Numbered from the stretch's first letter, positions 25,495 through 34,228 are shown. The stretch: 41,108 bases of DNA from Novosphingobium sp. (GCA_019510335.1 JAEKKO010000107.1:1-41108); one strand, 5' to 3'. A program made the numbers and translations. Notes: generated by a model not told the origin, from the sequence alone.

Positions 25495-26820
25495 ATGGAG
25501 ATGAACGACTTGGTGATCGTCAGCGTTGATGATCACATCAGCGAGCCACCCGACCTGTTCGACAAGCACGTGTCCGGGGCAGACCTCGAAACCGCGCCGA
25601 AGCTCATCACCGACGTCACCGGCGGGGAGATGTGGGTCTACCAGGGAATGCAATTCCCGTGCGTGGGGCTCAACGCAGTCGTCGGCCGTCCGTTCGAGGA
25701 ATACGGAATGGAGCCGACCTCGCTCGAGCAGATGCGCAAGGGCGTTTATGACGTCCACGCCCGCATCGGCGACATGGACGTCAACGGAATCGCCGCGTCG
25801 CTGAACTTCGGCAGCGTGTTCGATTTCGCCGGCGGCAGGCTTGCGCGCGCGCCTGACAAGAAGCTCGCCGTCCGCCACCTCGCCGCCTACAACGATTGGC
25901 ACATCGACGAGTGGTGCGGGGCTTACCCGGGGCGGTTCATTCCGTGCGCGATCCTCCCGACGTGGGACATGGATGCGACCATCGCCGAGATCAAACGCGT
26001 GTCCGACAAGGGCTGCCACACCGTCTCGATCAACGAGAACCCGACGGTGATCGGGCTGCCGAGCATCCACAACGACTACTGGGATCCGTTCTTCAAGGCG
26101 ATCAACGACTACGACGTCACGATCTGCCTGCACATCGGCGGGGGCAACCCGGCGCCGCATGCTTCGATGGAGACGCCGATCGAGGCGTGGATCTCGACGA
26201 TGCCGCTGACCATCGCGGTCGGCGCGGCGGACTGGCTGCAACTGGAGGAGTTGCAGCAGTATCCCAACCTGCGGATCGCCTTGTCCGAGGGCAGCATTGG
26301 CTGGGTGCCCTACTTCCTCGAGCGGGCGGACTTCTCGAATTCGCGGCACAAGGCGTGGACCAACTCGCGCTTTCCCGGGGACAAGAAGCCGAGCGACACC
26401 TTCAAGCAGCACTTCCTCAACTGCTTCATCGACGACGCGTTCGGGCTGCAGAACATCCAGTACATCGGCGAGGACATGATCGCCTATGAGTGCGACTACC
26501 CGCACTCCGACACCTTGTGGCCGGAGGTTCCCGAACGGCTGTGGCCGACGATCAACCACCTCACCGACGAGCAGATCGACAAGATCACTCACCGCAACGC
26601 CATGCGGTTCTTCCGCTTCCCACTCTTCGATCACTTCAAGCGCGAGGAAATCACAGTGGGGGCGCTGCGCGAGCGGGCAAGGGCGGCGGGCGTCGACACG
26701 ACCCCGAAGTCGTCGGGCGGCGAGCGCCCGCTGGCCGAAGGTGAAACCCGGCCGGTGACCTCGGGCGACATCATGAAGATGTTCGCGCGCCACGAAGACG
26801 AGCGCAAACAGGCGGCCTGA
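25495..26820 (+). CDS. Metal-dependent amidohydrolase (ACMSD-related, Amidohydro_2)
   Basis: This is a 441-residue TIM-barrel hydrolase or decarboxylase. ATG 25495 follows GGGAG; the ORF-track start at 24940 lies inside DUF2889 in another frame. The N-terminal metal site reads VSVDDHISEPPDLF, the mid-barrel His lies in ICLHIGGG, and the late Asp lies in ECDYPHSDTLWP. This DDH-type N-terminus is common in amidohydrolase-2 proteins of sphingomonads and mycobacteria. Relatives include ACMSD-type decarboxylases and ring-cleavage-product hydrolases, so it may act on a ring-derived carboxylate or beta-diketone. It is cotranscribed with DUF2889 and convergent with an IclR gene. The reaction is not established. 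Confidence 0.88.
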   Translation: MEMNDLVIVSVDDHISEPPDLFDKHVSGADLETAPKLITDVTGGEMWVYQGMQFPCVGLNAVVGRPFEEYGMEPTSLEQMRKGVYDVHARIGDMDVNGIAASLNFGSVFDFAGGRLARAPDKKLAVRHLAAYNDWHIDEWCGAYPGRFIPCAILPTWDMDATIAEIKRVSDKGCHTVSINENPTVIGLPSIHNDYWDPFFKAINDYDVTICLHIGGGNPAPHASMETPIEAWISTMPLTIAVGAADWLQLEELQQYPNLRIALSEGSIGWVPYFLERADFSNSRHKAWTNSRFPGDKKPSDTFKQHFLNCFIDDAFGLQNIQYIGEDMIAYECDYPHSDTLWPEVPERLWPTINHLTDEQIDKITHRNAMRFFRFPLFDHFKREEITVGALRERARAAGVDTTPKSSGGERPLAEGETRPVTSGDIMKMFARHEDERKQAA

Positions 26821-26824
26821 ATGA

Positions 26825-26858
26825 GAACGGCCGCGCGGGGGACACCGCGCGGCCGTTC
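26825..26858. terminator. Strong hairpin between convergent amidohydrolase and IclR genes
   Basis: GAACGGCCGCGCGG and CCGCGCGGCCGTTC form a perfect 14-bp stem with a 6-nt loop, 4 bp after the amidohydrolase stop. The flanks are only weakly U-rich. It probably terminates both convergent transcripts. Confidence 0.65.
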
Positions 26859-26878
26859 ATTGCGTCCCTAATGGCGAC

Positions 26879-27700
26879 TCAGGCGGCGTTGGGCAGTTGC
26901 TCGACGCGGCTGCCATCGACCGTCTCGGTCAACAGGCAGTGGCGGACGCCGTCCTCGAGGCAGGCGCGCAACGCCTCGCTCTGGACGCGCGCGTCGGGCG
27001 CGTAAACGAAGCCGACGGCGAGGGGGTGGCCCGGCTCGGTGCCCGGCAGCAGCATCGCGAGGGCATCGGCGCCCGAGCCGAAGCCCATGCGTCCCTCGAG
27101 CCACTCGGCGTCGCGGCAGTGCTGGAGCCGCGCATTCATTTCACCGAACGAGAACTTGCGCTCTTCGGGCGCCTCGGAAATCAGCCGGCGAACGACGCCG
27201 TCGCAGCGCGGCTGTGCAATCGTCGAGAGCAACAGGCACCCGGGCGCCGAATAAGCGAGCGGCTCCTGCAGACCGCCGTAGAGGCCACGCGTGGCGCTGC
27301 CTCCGTTGCGGGCGCTGGCGCGCCAGGTGACGATCTGGGCATTGAGCCCGACCATGCCGAACATCGCGACCGCGAGTCCCGTCTGGGCGGCGAGCCGGTC
27401 GACCAGGCGGACCAGGCGGCCATCGCGCACGAGCCCGGTCTGCCCGGCGGCGCCGAGCAGCGCAGCGCGCGGCGTCAGGCTATAGGAGCGCGCGTACGGA
27501 TCCTTGTACAGGAGCCCGAGGTCGACCAGGCTCGAGAGCAGTTCCGAGGTGCTCGACTGGGGACGATTGTAGCGTCGGACGATGTCCATCACCGTGGCTT
27601 CGCGGTGGGCATCGTCGAAATACTCGAGCACTTCGACCACCCGCCGGGCAATCTTGGCCTTGTTGGAAGATTGCTTCGCGGGCCCAGCTGAAGACGGCAT
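26879..27700 (-). CDS. IclR family transcriptional regulator
   Basis: This is a 273-residue IclR-type regulator. ATG 27700 follows GGGAG and is preferred to the track start at 27763. The N-terminal winged HTH spans about residues 15-75 (VVEVLEYFDDAHREATVMDIV, then SSTSELLSSLVDLGLL, quoted in part). It is followed by the GAF-like effector domain with SYSLTPRAALLG, LAYSAPGCLLLS and EWLEGRMGFGSGADALAML. IclR proteins commonly control aromatic and acyl catabolism. This one is convergent with the DUF2889-amidohydrolase operon and is a likely regulator of it. Its own promoter region (27701-27757) contains CCCGGG repeats and the palindrome GTTG-T-CAAC. Confidence 0.85.
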   Translation of the reverse strand: MPSSAGPAKQSSNKAKIARRVVEVLEYFDDAHREATVMDIVRRYNRPQSSTSELLSSLVDLGLLYKDPYARSYSLTPRAALLGAAGQTGLVRDGRLVRLVDRLAAQTGLAVAMFGMVGLNAQIVTWRASARNGGSATRGLYGGLQEPLAYSAPGCLLLSTIAQPRCDGVVRRLISEAPEERKFSFGEMNARLQHCRDAEWLEGRMGFGSGADALAMLLPGTEPGHPLAVGFVYAPDARVQSEALRACLEDGVRHCLLTETVDGSRVEQLPNAA

Positions 27701-27762
27701 GATTCGTTCTCCCAAACGCGATTTTCCCGGGACAGTTGATTCCTGCCCCCGGGTTGTCAACA

Positions 27763-27785
27763 AAAAACGAGACGCTCTCGTTTTT
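27763..27785 (-). terminator. Terminator of the MAPEG gene
   Basis: AAAAACGAGA-CGC-TCTCGTTTTT is a perfect 23-bp inverted repeat. Read on the minus strand it forms a stem with a 3-nt loop and ends in a T run, 73 bp after the MAPEG stop. It could also work in the other direction or serve as an operator for the adjacent iclR gene. Confidence 0.6.
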
Positions 27786-27857
27786 GGTCCGCAACCGCGC
27801 GCGGAGTCGTGTCGCGCTCGCGGCGAAGGGCGGCCGCGACGAGTCGGACAGAGGTAC

Positions 27858-28247
27858 CTAGACTACCTGTATGGCGATCAGCACGGCAGCGATCGCCATG
27901 CCGACTTCGATGAGCATCGTCGCCATCGTCCCGGCCGCTCGTCCCCACTTCAGCGCTCCGTCCATGCCGATGCCGTGGGCGATCCGTGCAAGGATGAACA
28001 GGGCCCCTACCAGCGGCAGCCACGCGCCGCCTTTCCCGGCAAGCTCGATTGCCCCAATCAGGATCAGGACCAGCGGTACGTTCTCGGCGAAGTTGAGTTG
28101 AGCCCGAATCCGGCGCGCCAATAGTTCGTTCCCGCCGTCGCCGATCGAGATCTTCTCGGCATGGCGGATCCGTCCTATGCGGTTGGCGAGCCAGACGTTG
28201 ACCAGCGCCGCCGCGGCCGCGATCGACAGAGTCGTTCCCAATAGCAT
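27858..28247 (-). CDS. MAPEG family inner-membrane protein
   Basis: This is a 129-residue integral membrane protein with about four hydrophobic segments. The family signature is visible: ELLARRIRAQLNFAENVPLVLI has the conserved R-x-x-x-A-x-x-N-x-x-E-x-x-P pattern of MAPEG proteins (membrane-associated eicosanoid/glutathione metabolism). ATG 28247 follows GGGGGGA. Bacterial MAPEG proteins are mostly uncharacterised; some have glutathione transferase or peroxidase activity. It is divergent from rpmF, and no functional link is evident. Confidence 0.8.
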   Translation of the reverse strand: MLLGTTLSIAAAAALVNVWLANRIGRIRHAEKISIGDGGNELLARRIRAQLNFAENVPLVLILIGAIELAGKGGAWLPLVGALFILARIAHGIGMDGALKWGRAAGTMATMLIEVGMAIAAVLIAIQVV

Positions 28248-28293
28248 ATCGTCCCCCCGTGCATGGCGGCCGTTCCGGGCCACCCGGCGGCGC

Positions 28294-28321
28294 TTGCAAC
28301 CGCCATGAAATTCGCTATAGG
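28294..28321 (+). promoter_or_regulatory. Likely promoter of the rpmF-plsX-fabH operon
   Basis: TTGCAA (28294-28299), a 16-bp spacer and TATAGG (28316-28321) lie about 80 bp upstream of the rpmF start. A similar TTGC...TATAGG pattern precedes cobS. Confidence 0.45.
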
Positions 28322-28401
28322 CCCGCCTTCATCGCCGCCGCCCCGGGGCCTTACGCGCGGCCATCCTTAGTCGAACAGAATTTGCAGGAACAGGTGCCGT
28401 C

Positions 28402-28581
28402 ATGGCTGTCCCCAAGAGAAAAACCTCGCCCTCACGCCGCGGTATGCGCCGCAGCCACGATGCGCTGAAGGCGGAAGCATTCCACGAATGCTCAAACTGT
28501 GGCGAGCTCAAGCGGCCGCACATGCTGTGCACCGCTTGCGGCCACTACAACGGGCGCGAGATCGTCGCGGTCGGCCTCTGA
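28402..28581 (+). CDS. rpmF: 50S ribosomal protein L32
   Basis: This is a 59-residue protein too short for the ORF track. The sequence begins [20 protein letters not shown], the standard L32 N-terminus. Four Cys in the pattern CSNCG...CTACG (residues 30, 33, 43, 46) form the zinc ribbon, so this is the zinc-binding form. It is followed 26 bp later by plsX, the widely conserved rpmF-plsX order that links ribosome and phospholipid synthesis. SD is GCAGGAA about 12 nt upstream. Confidence 0.96.
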   Translation: MAVPKRKTSPSRRGMRRSHDALKAEAFHECSNCGELKRPHMLCTACGHYNGREIVAVGL

Positions 28582-28607
28582 GCCGTCGCTGAGCTCAGGA
28601 TAGCGCA

Positions 28608-29669
28608 ATGACCCTGCCGCGTATCGCCGTCGATGCGATGGGCGGCGATGAAGGCGTGCGCGCGATGGTCGCCGGTGCGGCGCTCGCCCGCCGCCGCCAT
28701 GACCGGTTCAAGTTCCTCCTGGTCGGCGACGAAGCGCGTATCAAGCGCGCGCTCGACAACCATCCGAACCTGCGCGGCGCGTCCGAGGTGCTGCACAGCC
28801 CCGACGTGATCAGCGGCGAGGAAAAGCCGAGCCAGGCGCTACGCCGGGCCCGCACCACCTCAATGGGCATGGCGATCGAGGCGGTGAAAAAGGGCGACGC
28901 GGGCGCGGCGGTCAGCGCTGGCAACACTGGCGCGCTGATGGCGATCGCCAAAGTCGCGCTGCGGACGATGCCGGGGATCGATCGGCCCGCGCTCGCCGCG
29001 CTGCTGCCGACGCTCGGCGCCAACGATCTAGTGATGCTCGACCTGGGCGCTAACACCGATTGCGACGCGCGCAACCTCGTTCAGTTTGCGATCATGGGCG
29101 CGGCTTATTCTCGGATCGTCACCGGTCTTGCCGAACCGCGCGTGCGCTTGCTCAATATCGGCACCGAAGAGATCAAGGGCACGGACGTGCTCAAGGAAGC
29201 CGCCAACCAGCTCAAGGCTGCCACCGGAGAGCTCGCGCTCTCGTTCGACGGATTCACCGAGGCCGACAAGCTCAGCCGCGGCGACATCGACGTGGTCGTC
29301 ACCGACGGCTTTTCGGGCAACATTGCGCTGAAGGCGCTGGAAGGGACGGCGCGGTTCGTCGCCGACCTTTTGCGCCGTAGTTTCGCCAGTTCGTTGCGCT
29401 CGAAAGTCGGATTCCTGATCTCGCGCCCGGCAACCGAACTGCTGCGCCATCACCTCGACCCCAACAACCATAATGGGGCGGTGTTCCTCGGGCTCAACGG
29501 CGTCGTGGTGAAAAGCCACGGCAGCGCGACCGCGCTCGGTATCGCTAATGCCGTCGCGGTCACGGCGCGGCTGCTCGAGGAAAACCTCACGGAGCGGATC
29601 ACCGCCGATCTCGCCCGCCTCGGCGAGGACAATCTCAAGAAGCGCGTTCGCGCCGCAGAGAAGGCGTAA
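28608..29669 (+). CDS. plsX: Phosphate acyltransferase PlsX
   Basis: This 353-residue soluble enzyme converts acyl-ACP to acyl-phosphate, the first step of bacterial phosphatidic acid synthesis with PlsY and PlsC. The N-terminal [11 protein letters not shown], the middle [12 protein letters not shown] and [13 protein letters not shown], and the [18 protein letters not shown] motif are all family signatures. The length is normal. The stop codon overlaps the ATG of fabH (TAATG), indicating coupled translation. The start ATG follows GAGCTCAGGA. Confidence 0.97.
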   Translation: MTLPRIAVDAMGGDEGVRAMVAGAALARRRHDRFKFLLVGDEARIKRALDNHPNLRGASEVLHSPDVISGEEKPSQALRRARTTSMGMAIEAVKKGDAGAAVSAGNTGALMAIAKVALRTMPGIDRPALAALLPTLGANDLVMLDLGANTDCDARNLVQFAIMGAAYSRIVTGLAEPRVRLLNIGTEEIKGTDVLKEAANQLKAATGELALSFDGFTEADKLSRGDIDVVVTDGFSGNIALKALEGTARFVADLLRRSFASSLRSKVGFLISRPATELLRHHLDPNNHNGAVFLGLNGVVVKSHGSATALGIANAVAVTARLLEENLTERITADLARLGEDNLKKRVRAAEKA

Positions 29670-30637
29670 TGCGGCGCTCCGTTCTCCTCGGCACCGGCTC
29701 GGCACTGCCCGAGCGTGCGGTCAGCAACCTCGAGCTTGCCGAGCAAGTCGACACCAGCGACGAGTGGATCGTCGAGCGCACCGGCATTCGCAACCGCCAC
29801 ATCGCAGGCGAGGGCGAGACGACCGGCAGCCTCGCCGTCGCTGCCGCACGCCAGGCGCTTGCAGCGGCGGGCATCGAAGCGAAGGCGATCGACCTGATCA
29901 TCGTTGCTACCGCGACACCGGATCAGACCTTCCCCGCCACCGCGACCAGCGTCCAGCACATGCTCGGCTGCAATGGCGGGATCGCGTTCGACGTGGCAGC
30001 GGTCTGCTCCGGGTTCCTTTATGCGCTGGGCGTTGCCGATTCGATGCTGCGCACCGGCATGGCCACGCGCGCGCTGGTGATCGGCGCGGAGACTTTCAGC
30101 CGGATCCTCGACTGGGAAGACCGCGCGACGTGCGTCCTGTTCGGCGACGGCGCCGGCGCGATTGTGCTGGAAGCGCGCAACAGCGACGATGCCGATGCGC
30201 CCGGCGTGCTCGTCACCAAGCTCCATGCCGATGGCGCCTACAACGAGCTGCTCTACGTCGACGGGGGCCCGGCGACCACCGGCACGGTCGGCAAGCTGCG
30301 GATGAAGGGCCGGGAGGTCTTCCGCCATGCGGTCACCAACTTGTCCGACGTGCTACGCGAAACGCTCGACGAGGCGGGGATCGAAGTGTCCGATCTCGAC
30401 TGGCTCGTGCCGCACCAGGCGAACGGCCGCATCCTCGATGCGACCGCGCGCAAGCTCAGGATGGCGCCGGAAAAGGTGGTGGTCACGGTCGACCGCCACG
30501 CCAACACGTCGGCCGCATCGGTCCCCCTGGCGCTCGACGCCGCAGTTCGCGATGGGCGGATCAAACCGGGTCAGCTGATCATGCTGGAAGCGATGGGCGG
30601 GGGCTTCACTTGGGGCGCCAGCCTGATCAGGGTCTGA
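29669..30637 (+). CDS. fabH: 3-oxoacyl-ACP synthase III (KAS III)
   Basis: This 322-residue enzyme condenses acetyl-CoA with malonyl-ACP to start fatty-acid synthesis. The catalytic triad is visible: Cys in [14 protein letters not shown] (~residue 113), His in [11 protein letters not shown] (~248) and Asn in [10 protein letters not shown] (~278). The C-terminus [13 protein letters not shown] is standard. It overlaps plsX by one base. The conserved order with rpmF and plsX makes the symbol secure. Confidence 0.97.
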   Translation: MRRSVLLGTGSALPERAVSNLELAEQVDTSDEWIVERTGIRNRHIAGEGETTGSLAVAAARQALAAAGIEAKAIDLIIVATATPDQTFPATATSVQHMLGCNGGIAFDVAAVCSGFLYALGVADSMLRTGMATRALVIGAETFSRILDWEDRATCVLFGDGAGAIVLEARNSDDADAPGVLVTKLHADGAYNELLYVDGGPATTGTVGKLRMKGREVFRHAVTNLSDVLRETLDEAGIEVSDLDWLVPHQANGRILDATARKLRMAPEKVVVTVDRHANTSAASVPLALDAAVRDGRIKPGQLIMLEAMGGGFTWGASLIRV

Positions 30638-30686
30638 CCCCTGAGGCTTAACCGCTGAAAAAAATCTTTCGTTTGCATTCGGATGG

Positions 30687-30714
30687 TTGCGTTATTCCTG
30701 CTTTAATCTATGTT
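30687..30714 (+). promoter_or_regulatory. Possible promoter of ihfA-merR
   Basis: TTGCGT, a 16-bp spacer and TATGTT lie in an AT-rich stretch between fabH and ihfA, ending 31 bp before the ihfA start. The match is partial; read-through from fabH is also possible. Confidence 0.35.
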
Positions 30715-30745
30715 AATCCCCGGGGATGGGCGAGGGGGCCGGTAG

Positions 30746-31048
30746 ATGGGAATGATGCGCTGTATGAGTACGCTGACTCGAGCCGATCTGGCTGAAGCCC
30801 TGAACAACCGTATCGGCTTGTCGCGGGCTGAATCGCTGTCGATGGTCGAATCGATTTTGAGGCACATGTGCGATGCCCTCAGCAACGGCGAGAACGTCAA
30901 GATCTCCGGTTTCGGCACGTTCCTGCTGCGCGACAAGTCGGAGCGGATCGGGCGCAATCCGAAGACCGGCGTGGAAGTGCCGATCACGCCGCGCCGGGTG
31001 ATGACCTTCCGCGCCAGCCAAATGCTCAAGGAGCGCGTCGCCGAGTGA
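30746..31048 (+). CDS. ihfA: Integration host factor subunit alpha
   Basis: This is a 100-residue histone-like DNA-bending protein that pairs with Ihf[12 protein letters not shown] starts the helical dimer part; the DNA-contacting arm contains [20 protein letters not shown], with the conserved Pro at the tip. ATG 30746 is used because GAGGGGG precedes it; an in-frame ATG at 30764 would give 94 residues and matches common annotations. The stop overlaps the GTG of the following merR by GTGA. The alpha assignment follows both sequence and the conserved fabH-ihfA-merR order of alphaproteobacteria. Confidence 0.93.
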   Translation: MGMMRCMSTLTRADLAEALNNRIGLSRAESLSMVESILRHMCDALSNGENVKISGFGTFLLRDKSERIGRNPKTGVEVPITPRRVMTFRASQMLKERVAE

Positions 31049-31449
31049 GCAGCGACACCGCCCTCGGGCTCTTCGACGACGGCAAGGCGCCGGAAGCGTT
31101 CCGCACGATCGGCGAAGTGGCGCGGGCGCTCGGCATTCGCCAGCACGTATTGCGCTACTGGGAAGAGCAGTTCCCGATGCTGCGCCCGGTCAAGCGCAGC
31201 GGCGGGCGGCGCTACTACCGCCCGGAAGACGTACGCCTGATCGAGACGATCGACCGGCTGGTCCACCGCGAGGGCTATACGCTGCGCGGAGCGCGACAGT
31301 CGCTCGAGGGCGGCGCGAAGCCGACCGCGCGCGTTGCGACGCCACCGGCCGCTGCACGTCCAGGCGCCGCCGAAAAGGCGCCAGGCGCGAGCATCGTTCC
31401 CGAGTTGCGGGCAATCTGCAAGCTGCTTGCAGACGCCCTCCAGGCCTGA
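31045..31449 (+). CDS. MerR family transcriptional regulator
   Basis: This is a 134-residue regulator with an N-terminal MerR winged HTH (residues ~18-87): [22 protein letters not shown], then [20 protein letters not shown] (quoted in part). The Ala/Pro-rich linker and short C-terminus have no Cys cluster, so it is not a metal sensor. The GTG start at 31045 overlaps the ihfA stop and is shorter than the tracked ORF, which runs inside ihfA. This MerR gene is commonly found directly after ihfA in alphaproteobacteria; its targets are unknown. Confidence 0.9.
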   Translation: MSSDTALGLFDDGKAPEAFRTIGEVARALGIRQHVLRYWEEQFPMLRPVKRSGGRRYYRPEDVRLIETIDRLVHREGYTLRGARQSLEGGAKPTARVATPPAAARPGAAEKAPGASIVPELRAICKLLADALQA

Positions 31450-31494
31450 GCCAGGGCCCTTCGCCAGCAAGACAGTGGTTCACCGGGAGCCGGC

Positions 31495-31977
31495 TCAGCC
31501 GCCGCGCAGCGCCCGCCACCTTGCGGCGCCGCTTTCCCCATAGATGCGGGGGACGTCGCGTCCGGAATAGAACTGTCCGAAGCGCTCGGCACCCTCGGGG
31601 ATGACCACCCACGGCTGCTTGCTTTCGGTGAAGATATGGACTTCGGGCGGGCAATCGTCGGGATCGTCGAGGGTGCCGACCCGGATGAAGCTCGCCGCCT
31701 CGCCTGCGCCGCCGTAGTGGCTCCACACCGCGACCTTGCACGTCGGGCAGCGCAGGATCGCCTGGCCGCGGCCACTTTGCGATGGCGTGTCGATTCGCTC
31801 CGGCGCGCCTCCGAGCAGCTCGACTTTGGCGGACTCAATGACCGCGTTTAGCGCGAAGGCCGTGCCGGTCTCGCGCTGGCACCAACGGCAGTGGCAGCAA
31901 TGGACGACGATCGGCGCGTCGTGCAGCCGGTAGCGGACTTGCCTGCAGTCGCAGCCCCCTTCGGCGCTGATTCTCAT
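31495..31977 (-). CDS. GFA/CENP-V family zinc protein
   Basis: This is a 160-residue protein of the glutathione-dependent formaldehyde-activating (GFA) fold. Zinc-ligand Cys groups are in place: GGCDCRQVRY (Cys 9, 11), HCCHCRWCQRETGTAF (Cys 27-33) and RCPTCK. ATG 31977 overlaps the stop of the upstream SRPBCC gene (ATGA); the track start at 32337 is too far upstream. Family members may bind glutathione adducts, but most have no proven reaction. It is the last gene of the twelve-gene minus-strand run. Confidence 0.88.
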   Translation of the reverse strand: MRISAEGGCDCRQVRYRLHDAPIVVHCCHCRWCQRETGTAFALNAVIESAKVELLGGAPERIDTPSQSGRGQAILRCPTCKVAVWSHYGGAGEAASFIRVGTLDDPDDCPPEVHIFTESKQPWVVIPEGAERFGQFYSGRDVPRIYGESGAARWRALRGG

Positions 31978-32429
31978 GCGTTGGCTTCGCACAGAGCCTT
32001 GAGCTGGTCGGCGACGACGCCCCAGCCGTCCTCGAAGCCCATCGCCTTGTGCTGCTCGACCGCTGCGTCGGTCCAGTGCCGGGCGGACGCGGTGTAGCGG
32101 GTGCCTGTGCCCTCCGGGGCGATCTCGAAGATGCCAATCATGAACGGCCCTTGCGGCTGGAGGTCGGCGGTCATGGCGTCGGTGAAGGCGAAACGGCGGC
32201 CTTCGTCCCACGCCACGAACATACCCTCTTGGGGATGTTCCTCGCCGTCCGGTCCCTTCATTACCATTGCCGAGCGTCCCCCGGGGCGCCGCTCCCAAGC
32301 GGTGATCTCGGCCCGCCACGGCTTCGGACACCACCACTCGGCAGTGCGCTCGGTCAGCACCTCCCAGACTTTCTCGGGCGGCGCGGCGATGGTGCGGCTG
32401 ACGGACAGTTCACGGGTGGACTGGGTCAT
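31974..32429 (-). CDS. SRPBCC / AHSA1-type START-like protein
   Basis: This is a 151-residue helix-grip protein. ELSVSRTIAAPPEKVWEVLTE opens the family, followed by PGGRSAMVMKGPDGEE and the long C-terminal helix (KAMGFEDGWGVVADQLKALCE, quoted in part). Such proteins bind hydrophobic ligands; AHSA1-type members have no defined enzymatic role. ATGA overlaps join it to both neighbours, so it is translationally coupled within the operon. Confidence 0.87.
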   Translation of the reverse strand: MTQSTRELSVSRTIAAPPEKVWEVLTERTAEWWCPKPWRAEITAWERRPGGRSAMVMKGPDGEEHPQEGMFVAWDEGRRFAFTDAMTADLQPQGPFMIGIFEIAPEGTGTRYTASARHWTDAAVEQHKAMGFEDGWGVVADQLKALCEANA

Positions 32430-32812
32430 CGCTTGGGCACTCCATACTGGGTAGTGATCATTTCGAGGAAGTGGCCGTCGGGATCCTCGAAATAAACGCC
32501 ACGGCCGCCGTCGTTGTGGTTGATCTCACGTTCGCGCTGGCGGGCGGGATCGGCCCAGTACCGCAAGCCGAGATCGGCGATCCGCTGCATCCCGCGATCA
32601 AACCCGGCGTCATCGACCAGGAAGGCATAATGCTGGCGAGCGATCGCGCCTTCCCTGGTCATGAAGTCGAGCGACACGCCATTGTCGAGCTCCACGACCA
32701 TGAAGTGATGGAACCGCTTGGGAGGCGGGCGCCCGAGCATGTCCGCGAGGAACTGCGCCGAGCGCTCGTTGTCGCGGCACCAGACGATCGTGTGGTTGAG
32801 CTCGGCGGACAT
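32426..32812 (-). CDS. VOC family protein (glyoxalase/dioxygenase fold)
   Basis: This is a 128-residue VOC protein. It has LNHTIVWCRDNERSAQFLADML at the N-terminus and GVYFEDPDGHFLEMIT at the C-terminus, the usual paired beta-alpha-beta-beta-beta modules. Metal ligands would include His in NHTIV, a mid-chain His (RQHYAF) and Glu in FLEMIT. ATG 32812 is chosen with GAGGGAGAG upstream; the 38312 VOC gene has almost the same leader, suggesting related ribosome-binding regions. It overlaps the SRPBCC gene by ATGA. Confidence 0.88.
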   Translation of the reverse strand: MSAELNHTIVWCRDNERSAQFLADMLGRPPPKRFHHFMVVELDNGVSLDFMTREGAIARQHYAFLVDDAGFDRGMQRIADLGLRYWADPARQREREINHNDGGRGVYFEDPDGHFLEMITTQYGVPKR

Positions 32813-32823
32813 GGCGCTCTCCC

Positions 32824-33477
32824 TCAGTCCCGGTCGGGCGCGCCCGGCGGGAAGAAATGGCGGTACGGCCGCGCCGCCTCGACGCAGCGCTTGACCGGCG
32901 GCAGGGCCAGCAGGTGCTTGCGCCAAGCGGCGAGGCGGGGGCAGTCCGCGCCAATCGGTTCGACCCAGTCGGCGTAGAACAACGCGGGCGCGGCGGCACA
33001 TTCGACGAGCGTGATCTGATCGCCCGCCGGATAGTACGCGAGCCAGCCTTCGAGCCACGCATAGCTGCGCCGCAGCCGCTGCTTGGCGGGGCCGGTGCGG
33101 GCCAGGTCAGGCGCGTCCGAACTCGCGATGTATTCCTCGACGATCGCTTGCATCGGGCTCATCACATAGTTGTCGAACACCCGATCGAGCATGCGCGCGC
33201 CGATTGCCGCATCGCGGTCGCCGGGGATGAGCGGGTGCTCACCGGCGAAGTGCGCATCGAGATATTCGATGATCGACGTCGATTCGAAAATTACGGACTC
33301 ACCGTCCTCGAGCACTGGGAACTTTGCGAGCGGCCCTCCCTGCGTGGCGACGAACTCGCCGTTCTCCGGATGATCATCGTCGACGACCCGAAACTCGAAC
33401 GGCTTGTCATTGGCGTAAAGCGCGATCAGCGCCTTCCAGGTGTAGGACGAGAAGGGGTGACCGTAGAGCGCAAGCAT
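32824..33477 (-). CDS. Glutathione S-transferase
   Basis: This is a 217-residue cytosolic GST. The thioredoxin-like N-domain has LYGHPFSSYTWKALIALYAN, the cis-Pro segment GGPLAKFPVLEDG and the glutathione-binding ESTSIIEYLDAHF (Glu-Ser). The helical C-domain follows. Ser in the SSYTWK segment could be the catalytic residue. It would conjugate glutathione to electrophiles or have peroxidase or isomerase activity. It lies 11 bp upstream of the VOC gene in the same operon. Confidence 0.9.
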   Translation of the reverse strand: MLALYGHPFSSYTWKALIALYANDKPFEFRVVDDDHPENGEFVATQGGPLAKFPVLEDGESVIFESTSIIEYLDAHFAGEHPLIPGDRDAAIGARMLDRVFDNYVMSPMQAIVEEYIASSDAPDLARTGPAKQRLRRSYAWLEGWLAYYPAGDQITLVECAAAPALFYADWVEPIGADCPRLAAWRKHLLALPPVKRCVEAARPYRHFFPPGAPDRD

Positions 33478-33496
33478 CCGAGAAAACTCCTTCGCG

Positions 33497-34228
33497 TCAG
33501 TAGTTTACCTTGGGGAAGAAGTCCATCCCGCGCCCTTCCGGAGTAGTGTCGAGCAGGCCCCAGACAGGATCGATGAAGTCGAGCCCGCGGTGGTTCTGCC
33601 CGGGGTCTTCCGGGGCGAAGACAAGCTCGCTGCCCCAGAAGTGGCGGATCGTCTCGCCGTCACGCACGAACACGTTGAGCATCGGCTCATCCGACACTTT
33701 GCTTTCGGGATACCCGCGCTCGGCGCGCATCGCCGGAGTCAACGCGGCGGTGTCGCCGTAGTAACGTGCGTCGTAGTCGTTGCCGGCGGTCGACAGCAGC
33801 TGGAGGTGCTGCCAGCCGCGGGCTTGGGCCCAAGCGGCGAGGCGGGCGATCGGCGACTTGGCGACGGCATAAAGCGCCGCCTTCTGCGGCACGTGCCGCG
33901 CCGCGCCGTCGACACAGTCGAGCAAGTGCGTGCAGCCGGGGCAGGGCGAGTCGCGTTCCGGGCCGAACATGTAGCTGTAGAGGAGCAGCGTGGAGTGCTC
34001 GCCGAATAGTTCCGACAGCTTCACCCGCTCCGGCCGGAAATTCGCGCCGATCCGCTCGAACACCAAGTCCTCGGGCAGTTCGCCGCCGGGCGGCAACGCC
34101 CTGCGCATGGCGGCGACTGCTTCGGTCTGTCGGCGCAGCGCGACCTCGGCATCGAGCAGCGCGTTGCGCGCCTTGCGATAATCGGGGCTTTCGTTCGGGA
34201 AAGCCATTCGGGCGAATTCTTCGGCCAT
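33497..34228 (-). CDS. DUF899 family thioredoxin-like protein
   Basis: This is a 243-residue protein of the DUF899 group. It has SPDYRKARNALLDAEVALRRQ at the start, then LLYSYMFGPERDSPCPGCTH, with the Cys-x-x-Cys in PCPGC, typical of this thioredoxin-like family, and the late SVWG-type FIDPVWGLLDTTPEGRG. The function is unknown; the fold and Cys pair suggest thiol redox chemistry. The gene belongs to the minus-strand run, with 19 and 38 bp gaps to its neighbours. Confidence 0.87.
   Translation of the reverse strand: MAEEFARMAFPNESPDYRKARNALLDAEVALRRQTEAVAAMRRALPPGGELPEDLVFERIGANFRPERVKLSELFGEHSTLLLYSYMFGPERDSPCPGCTHLLDCVDGAARHVPQKAALYAVAKSPIARLAAWAQARGWQHLQLLSTAGNDYDARYYGDTAALTPAMRAERGYPESKVSDEPMLNVFVRDGETIRHFWGSELVFAPEDPGQNHRGLDFIDPVWGLLDTTPEGRGMDFFPKVNY

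Noticed and set aside
25387-26793. 468-aa minus-strand ORF opposite the amidohydrolase
   Set aside because: The sense frame carries the metal-site motifs; the antisense frame shows none.
30764-30766. Alternative ihfA start codon
   Set aside because: Plausible by protein homology, but the SD favours 30746; kept only as a note in the ihfA entry.
31450-31494. Possible tRNA or terminator after merR
   Set aside because: No cloverleaf and no stem plus T run could be drawn in these 45 bases.
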